Shown: positions 8,993 to 17,933, counted from the first letter of the stretch. The stretch is 53,573 nt of DNA from Bacteroidota bacterium (GCA_023251535.1 JAHEYP010000025.1:1-53573); one strand, 5' to 3'. The notes: generated by a model from the sequence alone, not told the origin. Translations and numbers: made by a program.

Positions 8993-9502
8993 TCACTTCT
9001 TTTTATAAACTGGAACAGTGCTACATGGTTCACCGAAAAGTATACTCTTCGCTACGGGACGAAGTAAGGCGGTGAGTGCAACATAGGCAGAAACAGGAAC
9101 AGGTTTATCGGAACAACCTTTAATAACTACTCTTGCATCACGATAATCTTGAGCATTAATTTTCTCGATCACTTCCGAAAACAATTCATCTTCTAACGTG
9201 GAGGCATTACCGAAAATTACTTTTTTAGCGAATGGCTCCAAAGCAGATGCTAACAACATCCATGCCCACATCGGAATAATTGCATCATTGGAACAATGAA
9301 TACCAACAAATTTTCCGCTGTACTTCGACCAATCCTCTGAAGCAATAAATTCTCTGAATGATTTCTCACGCAATAAAAAATCTTCGATTAGTTGCTCACG
9401 AATATCAATAATAACTCGCTCACCTAACGGATATAAGTCCTCCAAGTTAATGGTAATAAGTCCGCTTTGCGCTACTTTATTGATGATATTGTTATCTTCC
9501 AC
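8993..9502 (-). CDS. DUF2480 family protein at the end of the SUF cluster
   Basis: A 169-residue protein that I recognise as DUF2480, a Bacteroidota family of unknown function. Recognisable stretches are INLEDLYPLGERVIIDI, DWSKYSGKFVGIHCSNDAI and a C-terminal GEPCSTVPVYKKK. It is soluble, with no signal peptide. Cysteines occur in IHCSND, KGCSDK and GEPCSTVP. It follows higA by 18 bases and the SUF genes on the same strand. From memory, this family commonly sits next to SufE/DUF59 genes, which suggests an Fe-S-linked role. That function is inference from context only. Confidence 0.8.
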   Translation of the reverse strand: MEDNNIINKVAQSGLITINLEDLYPLGERVIIDIREQLIEDFLLREKSFREFIASEDWSKYSGKFVGIHCSNDAIIPMWAWMLLASALEPFAKKVIFGNASTLEDELFSEVIEKINAQDYRDARVVIKGCSDKPVPVSAYVALTALLRPVAKSILFGEPCSTVPVYKKK

Positions 9503-9520
9503 TTCTTACTCTTATTTATT

Positions 9521-9877
9521 TTAATATTCACGAATAAGTACTTCACTGGGAATAGAAAGCACTTCACTAATTTTTCTGATCATATCAAGTGTTAATTTTC
9601 TTTTTCTATTTAACACCTCACTCACTCTACTTTTAAACCCAATTAAATCTACTAAATCTTTTTGACGCATATCCATTTGTTCCATTCTAAATTTTATCGC
9701 CTCAATAGGATCAGGAAAATCAATTAAATACTTTTCCTTTTCGTAAATATCAATTACCATACTTAGTAACTCCAATTCATCTCCTTCGTTCGTTCCTTTC
9801 TCTGCATCAAAAATTGTCTCCAATCGTGCCAATGCACGATCGTAGTCCTTTTTATTCTTGATTGGTCTTACATTCAT
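9521..9877 (-). CDS. higA: HigA-type antitoxin, XRE helix-turn-helix
   Basis: A 118-residue antitoxin of the HigA family. The N-terminal part (VRPIKNKKDYDRALARLETIFDA) is the toxin-facing region of long HigA proteins. Residues about 72-117 form an XRE-type HTH (MRQKDLVDLIGFKSRVSEVLNRKRKLTLDMIRKISEVLSIP, here described in part). It lies 2 bases downstream of the toxin gene, giving the toxin-first order characteristic of higBA. HigA proteins neutralise HigB and repress their own promoter. A candidate operator is annotated at 10190-10222. Confidence 0.9.
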   Translation of the reverse strand: MNVRPIKNKKDYDRALARLETIFDAEKGTNEGDELELLSMVIDIYEKEKYLIDFPDPIEAIKFRMEQMDMRQKDLVDLIGFKSRVSEVLNRKRKLTLDMIRKISEVLSIPSEVLIREY

Positions 9878-9879
9878 AA

Positions 9880-10173
9880 TTAAATAGTTTTAGCGTCAAT
9901 TTTATCATATTGAGCATGAGTACCAACGAAACGAATCCACACAACCGAAACAGAATAATTGATACGTACAATTAGTCGGTACGTATTTCCTTTAATATTG
10001 AATACAACTCGATTATTTTGAAGAAACGAGGCAGAAGGATAATCTACTTTAATATCTCCGGGACCCTTCCACTTACATTTTGTAGTTTCATGATACCACG
10101 ATTTTAAGGATTGCTCTGCATCTGCATGTTTCAACCAAAAATCACGTAAAGTCTTTTTCGCTATTACTCTCAA
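9880..10173 (-). CDS. higB: HigB-type mRNA interferase toxin
   Basis: A 97-residue toxin of the HigB family (RelE superfamily), which cleaves mRNA at the ribosome. Recognisable features are the N-terminal RVIAKKTLRDFW, the middle TKCKWKGPGDIK, and the core strands NNRVVFNIKGNTYRLIVRINY followed by VWIRFVGTHAQYDKID. The length is normal and I see no frameshift, so it looks intact. It precedes higA by 2 bases. The pair lies between sufT and the DUF2480 gene, which would otherwise be adjacent SUF-cluster genes, so it looks inserted. Confidence 0.9.
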   Translation of the reverse strand: MRVIAKKTLRDFWLKHADAEQSLKSWYHETTKCKWKGPGDIKVDYPSASFLQNNRVVFNIKGNTYRLIVRINYSVSVVWIRFVGTHAQYDKIDAKTI

Positions 10174-10189
10174 ACTTTGCTCTTTAAAC

Positions 10190-10222
10190 CAAATATACGT
10201 AAAAAGTTCCCGTTTTGGTAAC
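10190..10222 (-). promoter_or_regulatory. Candidate higBA promoter and operator
   Basis: On the minus strand a TATATTTG box (10190-10197), matching the Bacteroidota -7 consensus TAnnTTTG, lies 16 bases before the higB start. Directly upstream is an imperfect palindrome GTTCCCGTTTTGGTAAC (10206-10222), with arms GTTcCC and GGtAAC. That is the expected place for HigA autorepression. No convincing -33 TTG lies at the usual distance. Confidence 0.45.
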
Positions 10223-10265
10223 TATTTTTTAGATCAAAAATACAATAACTTGATTATCAACGTTA

Positions 10266-10634
10266 TTACCACATACCTAATTCCAAACGAGCTTCATCGC
10301 TCATCATTTCTTTTTCCCAAGGAGGATCAAAAGTGATTTCCACTCGTGCGGAATTAACATCCGGCATATCGCGTACTTTCTGTTCTACATCAGGAGGTAA
10401 TGTTTCGGCAACAGGGCAAGCTGGCGATGTTAATGTCATCATAATATGTACATCGTTGCCTTCGCTGATTCTGATTTCGTAAATCAATCCCAGTTCATAA
10501 ATATCAACAGGAATTTCAGGATCATAGCACGTTTTTAATACGTCGATGATTCGATCACGCATAGACTTCACTTCCGGTATCGATGACCCGTTTTCTTGTG
10601 ATGCTGATGATGTATTCATATTCAACTCTTCCAT
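10266..10634 (-). CDS. sufT: MIP18/DUF59 family Fe-S assembly protein (SufT-like)
   Basis: A 122-residue protein with a DUF59 (MIP18) domain: RDRIIDVLKTCYDPEIPVDI, YELGLIYEIRI, and the signature LTSPACPVAETLP with its conserved Cys, ending in the FDPPWEKEMMSDEARLELGM motif. SufT-type proteins help mature Fe-S proteins, partly under high iron demand. The ATG lies 1 base after the sufE stop, which supports translational coupling. The ~20 residues before the domain are Ser/Asn-rich, and an internal Met (residue 25) is an alternative start. The gene symbol follows SUF-cluster usage. Confidence 0.88.
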   Translation of the reverse strand: MEELNMNTSSASQENGSSIPEVKSMRDRIIDVLKTCYDPEIPVDIYELGLIYEIRISEGNDVHIMMTLTSPACPVAETLPPDVEQKVRDMPDVNSARVEITFDPPWEKEMMSDEARLELGMW

Positions 10635-10635
10635 G

Positions 10636-11061
10636 TCACGCTGTTTTATGTTGAAACCCTATTGCATAAAGTTTCATTTGTTTGATCATTGATGCTAATC
10701 CGTTAGCTCTGGTTTGTGCCATATGTTGACGTAAACCGATTCGATCAATGAATCCTAACTCCGCATTAATAATTTCTTCGGGTGTTCGTCCCGACATTAC
10801 TTGTATTAACAAAGCAATTTCACCTTTTACGAAAGTGGAATCACTATCTGCATTAAATATTATTTTTCCGTCGCTCTCAGAAGCATGCAGCCAAACACTA
10901 CTCTGACATCCTTTAATTTTTCGATCATCGGTTTTAAATTCTTCCGCTAACGGAGGAAGTTTCTGCCCGAGTTCGATAATGTATTGATACTTCTCTTCCC
11001 ACTCTTCGAATAATTCGAAGTCCTCTACAATTTCATTTTCTACTTGTTGTATATCCGACAT
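10636..11061 (-). CDS. sufE: Cysteine desulfuration protein SufE
   Basis: Accepts persulfide sulfur from SufS and passes it to the SufBCD scaffold. The 141-residue length is typical. The acceptor Cys52 lies in RKIKGCQSSVWLH, the hallmark SufE loop. A second conserved region, ADSDSTFVKGEIALLIQVMSG, and the C-terminal GLRQHMAQTRANGL are present. It starts 3 bases after the sufS stop, in the SUF operon order S-E-T. Confidence 0.95.
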   Translation of the reverse strand: MSDIQQVENEIVEDFELFEEWEEKYQYIIELGQKLPPLAEEFKTDDRKIKGCQSSVWLHASESDGKIIFNADSDSTFVKGEIALLIQVMSGRTPEEIINAELGFIDRIGLRQHMAQTRANGLASMIKQMKLYAIGFQHKTA

Positions 11062-11064
11062 CTC

Positions 11065-12312
11065 TTAAGGATTTAAGAAGCTAATCGCCTTTTCTACTTG
11101 TTCAACAAAAAAGTCGATTTCTTCTTTTGTATTATAGAACATAAACGAAGCACGAATGGTTCCGGGAATGCAGAAACGTGTCATCACAGGTTCGGTGCAA
11201 TGTTGCCCAGTTCTAACCGCAATACCTTTTGTATCGAGATACATTCCAGCATCCATTGCATTGATTCCTTCGAGCACAAAAGAAACAACACTTGCCTTAT
11301 TATCGGCATTACCAATAATTCGAACTCCATTCACTACCGATAATTTCTCAGTGCAATAGTGTAATAATTCTTGCTCGTATTTTGTTGCTGCTTCACGGTC
11401 GAGAGTATTCCAATAATCGATAGCAGCGCCTAATGCAATTACATCGGCAATATTCGGAGTGCCTGCTTCAAACTTATAAGGTACTTCGTTATAAGTAGTA
11501 TGATCGAAAGAAACATGAGATATCATTTCTCCTCCACCTTGATAAGGCGGCATCTCTTCGAGTAAATGTAATTTACCATACAAAGCGCCTATACCTGTAG
11601 GACCAAGCATTTTATGAGCACTAAATGCAAAAAAGTCGCAATCTAAATATTGCACATCAACACTTCCGTGCGCTACAGCTTGGGCTCCGTCAACCATAAC
11701 AGGAATTCCCTTTGCATGCGCACGTTTAATAATTTCCTTCACGGGATTAATAGTACCCAAAGAATTTCCCGTATGAACGATTGAAACGATTTTAGTACGC
11801 TCATTCAAAAGTTGTTCAAGGTTATCGAGAATTAACTCGCCTTTATCATTCATCGGAATTATTTTCAGCGTTGCGCCTTTCTCCTCGCAGAGCATTTGCC
11901 AAGGAACAATATTACTATGATGCTCCATTGCAGACACTAACACTTCATCACCAGCTTTAACATTCTTTCTTCCGTAAGTAGAAGCTACAAGATTAATTCC
12001 CTCTGTTGTTCCTCTAACAAAAATAATTTCGCGTTCATCGGCAGCATGAATGAAATCTTTCACCTTGCCGCGTACCGAATCAAAAGCATCAGATGCACGT
12101 TGACTCAAATAGTGAACTCCGCGATGAACATTTGCATTATATCGCGTATAATAATCAACTAACGCTTGAATAACCGCAGTAGGCTTTTGTGAGGTAGCAG
12201 CATTATCGAAATAGACTAAACGTTTGCCATATGGTTGTTCGTTTAATACAGGAAAATCTCTTCTGATATTAACTACATCGAAAGCTTTTGTGGGGTTGGC
12301 TGTTGTTGACAT
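11065..12312 (-). CDS. sufS: Cysteine desulfurase SufS
   Basis: PLP-dependent group II cysteine desulfurase that releases sulfur from cysteine for Fe-S assembly. It is 415 residues, a normal length. PLP is expected on Lys234 (FSAHKMLGPTG). The substrate-facing Cys372 lies in RTGQHCTEP. The aminotransferase class V signatures YFDNAATSQKP near the N-terminus and MVDGAQAVAH (about 206-215) are intact. It partners SufE, encoded immediately downstream, and follows sufD by 18 bases. Confidence 0.96.
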   Translation of the reverse strand: MSTTANPTKAFDVVNIRRDFPVLNEQPYGKRLVYFDNAATSQKPTAVIQALVDYYTRYNANVHRGVHYLSQRASDAFDSVRGKVKDFIHAADEREIIFVRGTTEGINLVASTYGRKNVKAGDEVLVSAMEHHSNIVPWQMLCEEKGATLKIIPMNDKGELILDNLEQLLNERTKIVSIVHTGNSLGTINPVKEIIKRAHAKGIPVMVDGAQAVAHGSVDVQYLDCDFFAFSAHKMLGPTGIGALYGKLHLLEEMPPYQGGGEMISHVSFDHTTYNEVPYKFEAGTPNIADVIALGAAIDYWNTLDREAATKYEQELLHYCTEKLSVVNGVRIIGNADNKASVVSFVLEGINAMDAGMYLDTKGIAVRTGQHCTEPVMTRFCIPGTIRASFMFYNTKEEIDFFVEQVEKAISFLNP

Positions 12313-12330
12313 TACTTCAATTTTTAAAAG

Positions 12331-13653
12331 TTAAGCATTAAGTCGTGCAGTCAATCGATCTAACAAAGCAGATTTCAAATTCTCATCCGGTATTTGTTCA
12401 ATTACATCAGCAGCGAAAGCATGGTTCAATAAAGCTCGCCCAGAAACTTCTCCGATTCCACGAGCTCTGAGGTAAAACAATGCCTCTTCATCAATTTGTC
12501 CGGTGGTAGCTCCATGACTACACTTCACATCGTCGGCAAAAATTTCCAACTGAGGTTTAGCATTCATTGAAGCATCATCACTCAACAATACATTTTTATT
12601 CGATTGGAATGCATTCGTCTTCTGCGCATCTTTTCTAACGAAAATTTTCCCGTTGAAAACACCTTGTGCATGTCCGTCGATGATTCCTTTGTACAATTCA
12701 TTACTATAACAATTCGGCATAGCATGATCAACAACAGTATGATGATCGATTACTTGATAATCCTTCGCAATTGTTAATCCGTTTAAATACGATGTACAAT
12801 TCACATCATCTAAACGAATATTCAAATTATTACGAACCAATCCACCGCCCCATGTAAGGGTGCTAATATGTTGATAGCTATCACGCGCCATGTTTACCTT
12901 ATGGTAATTCACATGACAAGTATTTTGATCTTCGTCTTGTAACTTGATATAATTAACGCGAGCTTGCTCTGCAATAACCACTTCACTTACAACATTCACC
13001 AAAACTGGAGATTTTGATCCGAATGAATGATGCGTTTCAGTTACATTAACAATTGCATTTTTCTCGGCAATCACTAAAATTCGAACTGGAATATTTAATG
13101 CTTCTCCTGCAGTATTATTTACAACAGCAATTTGAATTGGCGTTGCGCATTCCGTTTTAGCATCTGCAATGATTACAATTCCGTCGAACGTTAAGGCTGT
13201 GTTTAAAGCCACCAACGATTCATCCGAGAAATCGGCATGTTTCATTAAATGAGCTTGAACTCGAGCATCACCAGCCATTTCCGCTAAAGAACCAACAGTG
13301 ATACCTTTCGGTAATGCGTTAGCGTTAGATGCCGATGCGTTGAACTTACCATTTTCAATTACATACAAAAGAGTATCATTCGTAAGAGCTAATGATGCTA
13401 CATCTGATTTAGAAAGACTGCAATTATCTGATGGGTTAACAGAACGATAAGTATTCTTTGCAAGAACAGCTAAACTTGTATATTTCCATTCTTCATGCTT
13501 AGTAGTAGGAATACCCAGCTGAATAAAAACAGCTGCGGCATCTGCTTGCAAGCTTTTTTGAGCAGGGAGATGATTACCGTATAACTCACGAAAATGATCT
13601 ACTGCTTGCGTAAAGCTTTCAGCTGAAGAATTATTTAATGTTGATGTACTCAT
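12331..13653 (-). CDS. sufD: SUF scaffold subunit SufD
   Basis: Subunit of the SufBC2D scaffold and iron-acquisition complex, and a paralogue of SufB. It is 440 residues with the SufBD beta-helix core: VDHAMPNCYSNELYKGIIDG, GKIFVRKDAQKTNAFQSNKN and CSHGATTGQIDEEALFYLRARG. The N-terminal helical part includes GIPTTKHEEWKYTSL, a SufD hallmark. It starts 6 bases after the sufC stop, so the two are tightly coupled. Confidence 0.95.
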   Translation of the reverse strand: MSTSTLNNSSAESFTQAVDHFRELYGNHLPAQKSLQADAAAVFIQLGIPTTKHEEWKYTSLAVLAKNTYRSVNPSDNCSLSKSDVASLALTNDTLLYVIENGKFNASASNANALPKGITVGSLAEMAGDARVQAHLMKHADFSDESLVALNTALTFDGIVIIADAKTECATPIQIAVVNNTAGEALNIPVRILVIAEKNAIVNVTETHHSFGSKSPVLVNVVSEVVIAEQARVNYIKLQDEDQNTCHVNYHKVNMARDSYQHISTLTWGGGLVRNNLNIRLDDVNCTSYLNGLTIAKDYQVIDHHTVVDHAMPNCYSNELYKGIIDGHAQGVFNGKIFVRKDAQKTNAFQSNKNVLLSDDASMNAKPQLEIFADDVKCSHGATTGQIDEEALFYLRARGIGEVSGRALLNHAFAADVIEQIPDENLKSALLDRLTARLNA

Positions 13654-13659
13654 TAATTC

Positions 13660-14424
13660 TTAAGCATTAACAGATGAATCCACTTCTTCTTTAATCCAAT
13701 CGTATCCTTTCTCTTCTAACTCAAGAGCCAACTCCTTCGGACCAGATTTTACAATTCTTCCTTTGTATAAAACGTGTACATGATCAGGAACGATATAATC
13801 GAGTAAACGTTGGTAGTGTGTAATAACGATAAACGAACGTTTTCCGTCGCGCAAAGCGTTTACACCATTCGAAACAATGCGTAATGCGTCGATATCTAAT
13901 CCTGAATCAGTTTCATCGAGGATAGCTAAAGATGGTTCCAGCATTGCCATTTGAAAAATTTCATTTCTCTTTTTCTCACCACCGCTGAAGCCTTCGTTCA
14001 CCGAACGTTGCGTCATGGTTTTATCCATCTCCACCAATTTCATTTTCTCTTGCATCACTTTCAAGAACTGTTTTGAATCGAGTGCTTCAAGACCTTTCGA
14101 CTTACGCACTTCGTTAACGGCAGTTTTTAAAAAGTTAGCGTTGCTCACACCAGGAATTTCTACCGGGTATTGGAAAGCGAGGAAGATACCTGCACGAGCA
14201 CGATCCTCCGGACTCATCTCCAACAAATCTTCTCCGTTGAAAGTAACCGAACCACTATTCACTTCATACTCTTCACGACCTGCAAGCACAGAAGCAAGCG
14301 TACTTTTTCCTGAACCATTCGGACCCATGATTGCATGAACCTCACCTGGCTTCACTTCAAAATTTAATCCTTTTAGGATTTGTTTTTCTTCAACTGAAGC
14401 AACAAGATCTTTTATTGATAACAT
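13660..14424 (-). CDS. sufC: SUF ATPase subunit SufC
   Basis: ABC-type ATPase that drives the SufBCD scaffold. I chose the ATG at 14422-14424, giving 254 residues starting [14 protein letters not shown], the usual SufC beginning. An upstream in-frame ATG (14466) would add 14 Lys/Gln-rich residues not seen in the family. Walker A is GPNGSGKST (34-42). The ABC signature is GFSGGEKKR, and Walker B is [14 protein letters not shown]. The gene sits between sufB and sufD as usual. Confidence 0.95.
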   Translation of the reverse strand: MLSIKDLVASVEEKQILKGLNFEVKPGEVHAIMGPNGSGKSTLASVLAGREEYEVNSGSVTFNGEDLLEMSPEDRARAGIFLAFQYPVEIPGVSNANFLKTAVNEVRKSKGLEALDSKQFLKVMQEKMKLVEMDKTMTQRSVNEGFSGGEKKRNEIFQMAMLEPSLAILDETDSGLDIDALRIVSNGVNALRDGKRSFIVITHYQRLLDYIVPDHVHVLYKGRIVKSGPKELALELEEKGYDWIKEEVDSSVNA

Positions 14425-14499
14425 CGTATTTATTTCGAATTGTTGTTTTTCTTTTTTCAATTTCAACTCTAAGTAAGAATTGATTTTTTTATTGGGGAA

Positions 14500-15945
14500 T
14501 TATCCTACCGAACCTTCTAAGGAAATCGCCAAAAGCTTTTGCGCTTCTACAGCAAATTCCATTGGTAATTGATTGAACACTTCTTTGCAATAACCATTAA
14601 CGATTAATCCCACAGCATCTTCTGTAGAGATACCACGTTGATTGCAATAGAAGATTTGATCTTCGCCCACTTTCGAAGTAGTAGCTTCGTGTTCCACCTT
14701 CGAAGATTTATTATTTACCTCGAGATATGGGAAAGTATGAGCACCGCATTGATCACCGAGTAAAAGTGAATCACACTGAGAGAAATTTCTCGCGTTAACT
14801 GCACCTTTAGCAATCTTCACTAATCCGCGGTAGCTATTCTGACTTCTTCCTCCACTAATCCCTTTAGAGATGATCGTACTACTTGTGTTTTTTCCGAGGT
14901 GAATCATTTTCGTACCGGTATCGGCTTGTTGCATGTTATTAGTAACAGCCACCGAATAAAACTCTCCAACTGAATTATCACCTTTCAAAATTACTGAAGG
15001 ATATTTCCATGTAATAGCAGAACCTGTTTCTACTTGTGTCCATGAAATTTTACTTTTATTACCGAGACAAATTCCGCGTTTAGTAACGAAATTGAAAATT
15101 CCACCTTTCCCATCTTTATCACCAGGATACCAGTTTTGTACAGTAGAATATTTCACAGTTGCTTCCTCATGTGAAACGATTTCAACCACTGCAGCGTGCA
15201 GCTGATTTTCATCGCGCATAGGAGCAGTACAACCTTCCAAATAACTTACGTAAGCACCTTCATCGGCAACGATCAATGTTCTTTCAAACTGACCTGTTCC
15301 TGCCGAATTGATACGGAAGTAAGTACTTAATTCCATAGGGCAACGAACGCCTTTGGGGATATAACAAAACGATCCATCACTAAACACAGCAGCATTTAGT
15401 GCGGCGTAGAAATTATCAGTGTAAGGAACAACAGAACCTAAATATTTTTTGATCAACTCAGGGTGTTCGTGAACAGCTTCCGAGAACGAAGAGAAAATAA
15501 TTCCGAGCTCACCTAACGATTCACGGAAAGTAGTTTTTACCGACACGCTATCGATTACTGCATCAACAGCAACATTCGCTAAACGCTTTTGTTCCTCGAG
15601 CGAAATGCCGAGTTTATCGAAAGTAGATTTGATTTCGGGATCTAGCTCATCTAAACTATTCAGTGTAGGTTTTGCTTTAGGTGCCGAGTAATAAATAATA
15701 TCTTGAAAATCGATTTTCGGATACGAAACATTTGGCCAAGTAGGTTCAGTTAACGTAAGCCAATGTCGATAAGCTTTCAAACGATATTCGAGTAACCATT
15801 CAGGTTCATTTTTCTTTGCAGAAATAAAACGAACGATATCCTCGCTTAAACCTTTAGGAGCGTTATCACTTTCAATATTACTCACGAACCCCCATTTATA
15901 TTCGGAGTTAGTTACTTCATCGAGTATTTTTAAGTCTTCTGACAT
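14500..15945 (-). CDS. sufB: SUF scaffold subunit SufB
   Basis: Main scaffold protein on which the nascent Fe-S cluster forms. It is 481 residues, typical for SufB. Diagnostic motifs are [57 protein letters not shown] (region of the essential Cys) and [22 protein letters not shown] (conserved Glu and His). It lies 12 bases after sufA and 75 bases before sufC. Confidence 0.97.
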   Translation of the reverse strand: MSEDLKILDEVTNSEYKWGFVSNIESDNAPKGLSEDIVRFISAKKNEPEWLLEYRLKAYRHWLTLTEPTWPNVSYPKIDFQDIIYYSAPKAKPTLNSLDELDPEIKSTFDKLGISLEEQKRLANVAVDAVIDSVSVKTTFRESLGELGIIFSSFSEAVHEHPELIKKYLGSVVPYTDNFYAALNAAVFSDGSFCYIPKGVRCPMELSTYFRINSAGTGQFERTLIVADEGAYVSYLEGCTAPMRDENQLHAAVVEIVSHEEATVKYSTVQNWYPGDKDGKGGIFNFVTKRGICLGNKSKISWTQVETGSAITWKYPSVILKGDNSVGEFYSVAVTNNMQQADTGTKMIHLGKNTSSTIISKGISGGRSQNSYRGLVKIAKGAVNARNFSQCDSLLLGDQCGAHTFPYLEVNNKSSKVEHEATTSKVGEDQIFYCNQRGISTEDAVGLIVNGYCKEVFNQLPMEFAVEAQKLLAISLEGSVG

Positions 15946-15957
15946 AATTTTAGTTCA

Positions 15958-16284
15958 TTAAACAGCGAACGATTCGCCGCATCCGCAGGTACGCGAAGCA
16001 TTCGGGTTATTGAAAGCAAAGCCTTTACCATTTAATCCATCGGTAAAGTCGAGTTCAGTTCCTACTAGGTAAAGGAAGCTTTTCTTATCACAAACTATTT
16101 TGATTCCTTTATCCTCAAACACTTTATCGTTAGGGTTTACCACATGGTCGAATTCGAGCATGTAAGTAAGACCGGAACAACCACCACCGGCTACACCGAC
16201 ACGGATAAATGAATCCTCCGGACGGTTTTCCTCTTTTATCAGCATTCGAGCTTTAGCGAGGGCTTTTTCTGTTACAGTAATCAT
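15958..16284 (-). CDS. sufA: A-type Fe-S carrier (SufA/IscA/ErpA family)
   Basis: A 108-residue HesB/IscA-fold carrier that receives clusters from the scaffold and passes them to apo-proteins. The three conserved cysteines are present: Cys36 in [10 protein letters not shown] and Cys100/Cys102 in the C-terminal TCGCGESF. It is the first gene of the SUF operon and carries the promoter annotated upstream. IscA, SufA and ErpA cannot be separated by sequence alone. The symbol is chosen from its SUF position. Confidence 0.93.
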   Translation of the reverse strand: MITVTEKALAKARMLIKEENRPEDSFIRVGVAGGGCSGLTYMLEFDHVVNPNDKVFEDKGIKIVCDKKSFLYLVGTELDFTDGLNGKGFAFNNPNASRTCGCGESFAV

Positions 16285-16300
16285 TTGTTAATAATTTGGG

Positions 16301-16334
16301 CAAAGATACGGCGAAATTCTGTTGTTTAGAACAA
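16301..16334 (-). promoter_or_regulatory. Predicted SUF operon promoter
   Basis: On the minus strand the -7 box TATCTTTG (16301-16308) matches TAnnTTTG. A TTG (16332-16334) lies 23 bases upstream, at the long end of the accepted spacing for Bacteroidota sigma-A promoters. The predicted leader before the sufA ATG is roughly 10 bases. Confidence 0.5.
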
Positions 16335-16420
16335 TTCTAAGTAACAAATAGTTCTGAAAACCACTAAATTTTATCAGAAAACCACAAAAATTCATGATGT
16401 AGGCTTATTAACAAAAAGAA

Positions 16421-16466
16421 GGGTGAATTGAAGTGAAACGACAAAAATTTCGACATCAACTCACCC
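16421..16466 (-). terminator. Terminator of the DUF4143 ATPase gene
   Basis: The left arm GGGTGAATTG (16421-16430) pairs with CAACTCACCC (16457-16466) with one mismatch. A weaker inner pairing brings the arms together. In the minus direction it is followed by TTCTTTTTGTT. It lies just downstream of the ATPase stop at 16498. Confidence 0.6.
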
Positions 16467-16497
16467 ACTTTAACTTAACTAACTGAATTTGTTTAAC

Positions 16498-17622
16498 TTA
16501 CAGCAAAAACTCTTCAACATTATCAGGATAAACCATGTTTAGCGTGGCTTCGGGATAATTTGCGCCAAATACCTTAGTCATTTTCCCTTTTGCCTTTCTA
16601 TTCCATTTGCATTCGAAGGCGTGAAGTTGTCCGTCAACCTCCTCCACAAAATCAATCTCCTGTTGAGCAGCGGTTCGCCAGAAATGGAAAGAACCTGCCT
16701 TATTTGCATTGTTCCACATTTTAATACGTTCGCTGATGAACCAATTTTCCCATAATTGGCCGACATCATTTCTCATACTAGCAGGAGCAAATTGATTAAT
16801 GACAGCGTTACGAATACCATTATCGTAGAAATAAACTTTGTAGCTTTTCTTTAATTCATTGCGCATATTTCTACTGAAAGAAGGCAAACGAAAGACCACA
16901 AAAGCTTTCTCTAAAAGTTGAATATATTTCTCGACGGTTTCAGAATTTAATCCGCAGATTTGTCCAATCTCATGACAACTGATTTGTTGCGCTGTTTGAA
17001 ATGCTAATGCTTGAACTAACTTCTCTAATTTGTTAGGTTTTTGTATGCGATCCCATGTTAAAATATCTTTATACAAATAGCTATTCGTTAATTGTTTTAA
17101 GAGCTCAGCTTCATGTCCTTTTGAAGTAACAATTTCGGGATAATATCCGAAAATTAAACGATGCTCGATCAATCGTTTTTCCTCTGTTAAACTAGTATGA
17201 TTTACCATTTCTGAAAACGACAAAGGAAATAAATGATACTCCCATTTTCGGCCGGTTAAAGGTTCGTTTATTTTATTGGCGAGATCAAATGCAGAAGATC
17301 CAGTTGCAAGCACTTTTACATCCTTGATTTGATCGGTGATCAACTTAATGCACACACCAATATTTTCTATGCGTTGAGCCTCATCAATTACAATAGTTTT
17401 AGCATCACCGATGAGTGATTTCAATTTAGTAGAAGTTGGTTCTTTCAAAAAATTACGAACGTCTGATTCATCACCACTCCACCAAATAACAGGCGCAGTA
17501 AATTCTTTTTCTAAAATTTGGTAGAGCGTGCTTTTCCCAACCTGACGTGGGCCTAAAAGAATTACGGCCTTACGATCAGATAACCTTTTTACAAGCACCT
17601 CTTGAAGCTGCCTTTTTATCAT
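16498..17622 (-). CDS. AAA_14/DUF4143 family ATP-binding protein
   Basis: A 374-residue cytoplasmic P-loop protein of the AAA_14 + DUF4143 type, common and often multi-copy in Bacteroidota, with no agreed function. Walker A is GPRQVGKST (24-32). Walker B is IVIDEAQR with DEAQ at 80-83. A sensor-like LATGSSAFDL and the conserved LTGRKWEYHLFPLSF follow. The C-terminal DUF4143 part contains a nuclease-like strand EIDFVEEVDGQLHAFECKWN, with a D-x(n)-E-x-K arrangement reminiscent of PD-(D/E)XK folds. The 32-bp array upstream overlaps its promoter region. It is transcribed alone, with its own terminator. Confidence 0.85.
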   Translation of the reverse strand: MIKRQLQEVLVKRLSDRKAVILLGPRQVGKSTLYQILEKEFTAPVIWWSGDESDVRNFLKEPTSTKLKSLIGDAKTIVIDEAQRIENIGVCIKLITDQIKDVKVLATGSSAFDLANKINEPLTGRKWEYHLFPLSFSEMVNHTSLTEEKRLIEHRLIFGYYPEIVTSKGHEAELLKQLTNSYLYKDILTWDRIQKPNKLEKLVQALAFQTAQQISCHEIGQICGLNSETVEKYIQLLEKAFVVFRLPSFSRNMRNELKKSYKVYFYDNGIRNAVINQFAPASMRNDVGQLWENWFISERIKMWNNANKAGSFHFWRTAAQQEIDFVEEVDGQLHAFECKWNRKAKGKMTKVFGANYPEATLNMVYPDNVEEFLL

Positions 17623-17625
17623 TTT

Positions 17626-17728
17626 TTCGATTCAAACCGTAAAATTAATACTTTTTTTTCGGTTGCAATCGAAATATTTATAGTTTTTTTTCGGTTACAA
17701 TCGAAATTTTAATAGTTTTTTTCGGTTT
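17626..17728. repeat. Tandem ~32-bp array with palindromic core upstream of the ATPase
   Basis: Units start at 17626, 17658, 17690 and 17721 (spacings 32, 32 and 31; the last is partial). The core TTCGGTTGCAATCGAA is a near-palindrome (TTCGRTTGCAAYCGAA), followed by an A/T tract and a T-run (ATTTATAGTTTTTTTT). The unit nearest the gene carries a more diverged core in the opposite orientation and ends 4 bases before the start codon. Spacing near three helical turns would place cores on one DNA face, which suits cooperative protein binding. There are no unique spacers, so it is not a CRISPR. Confidence 0.85.
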
Positions 17729-17828
17729 GATGGTGGATCAAGGAACAATTTACTTTATGAAATTCAATATTCATAGGACTCCACTTAAGCAGAAATAGAT
17801 ATTTAGGCGATAATTAGGCAAACTACTT

Positions 17829-17933
17829 CACCAATCACGGATATAAAAATCAATACTGAACAATAACAGGCATTTTTTTTCGTCTTTCTGACATAATTTC
17901 CTCTTTTCACGCTTATTTGTTCCGTGATTGGTG
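17829..17933. repeat. 105-bp segment bounded by a 13-bp inverted repeat
   Basis: CACCAATCACGGA at 17829-17841 and its exact reverse complement TCCGTGATTGGTG at 17921-17933 are separated by 79 bases of AT-rich sequence. It could be a pair of operator sites for the adjacent XRE regulator or a small MITE-like element. No target-site duplication is evident. Confidence 0.6.

Noticed and set aside
14425..14466. Longer sufC start at 14466
   Set aside because: Adds 14 Lys/Gln-rich residues before the conserved MLSIKDL beginning. The ATG at 14424 was chosen.
17626..17728. CRISPR array
   Set aside because: The 32-base units are contiguous with no unique spacers, and no cas gene is nearby.
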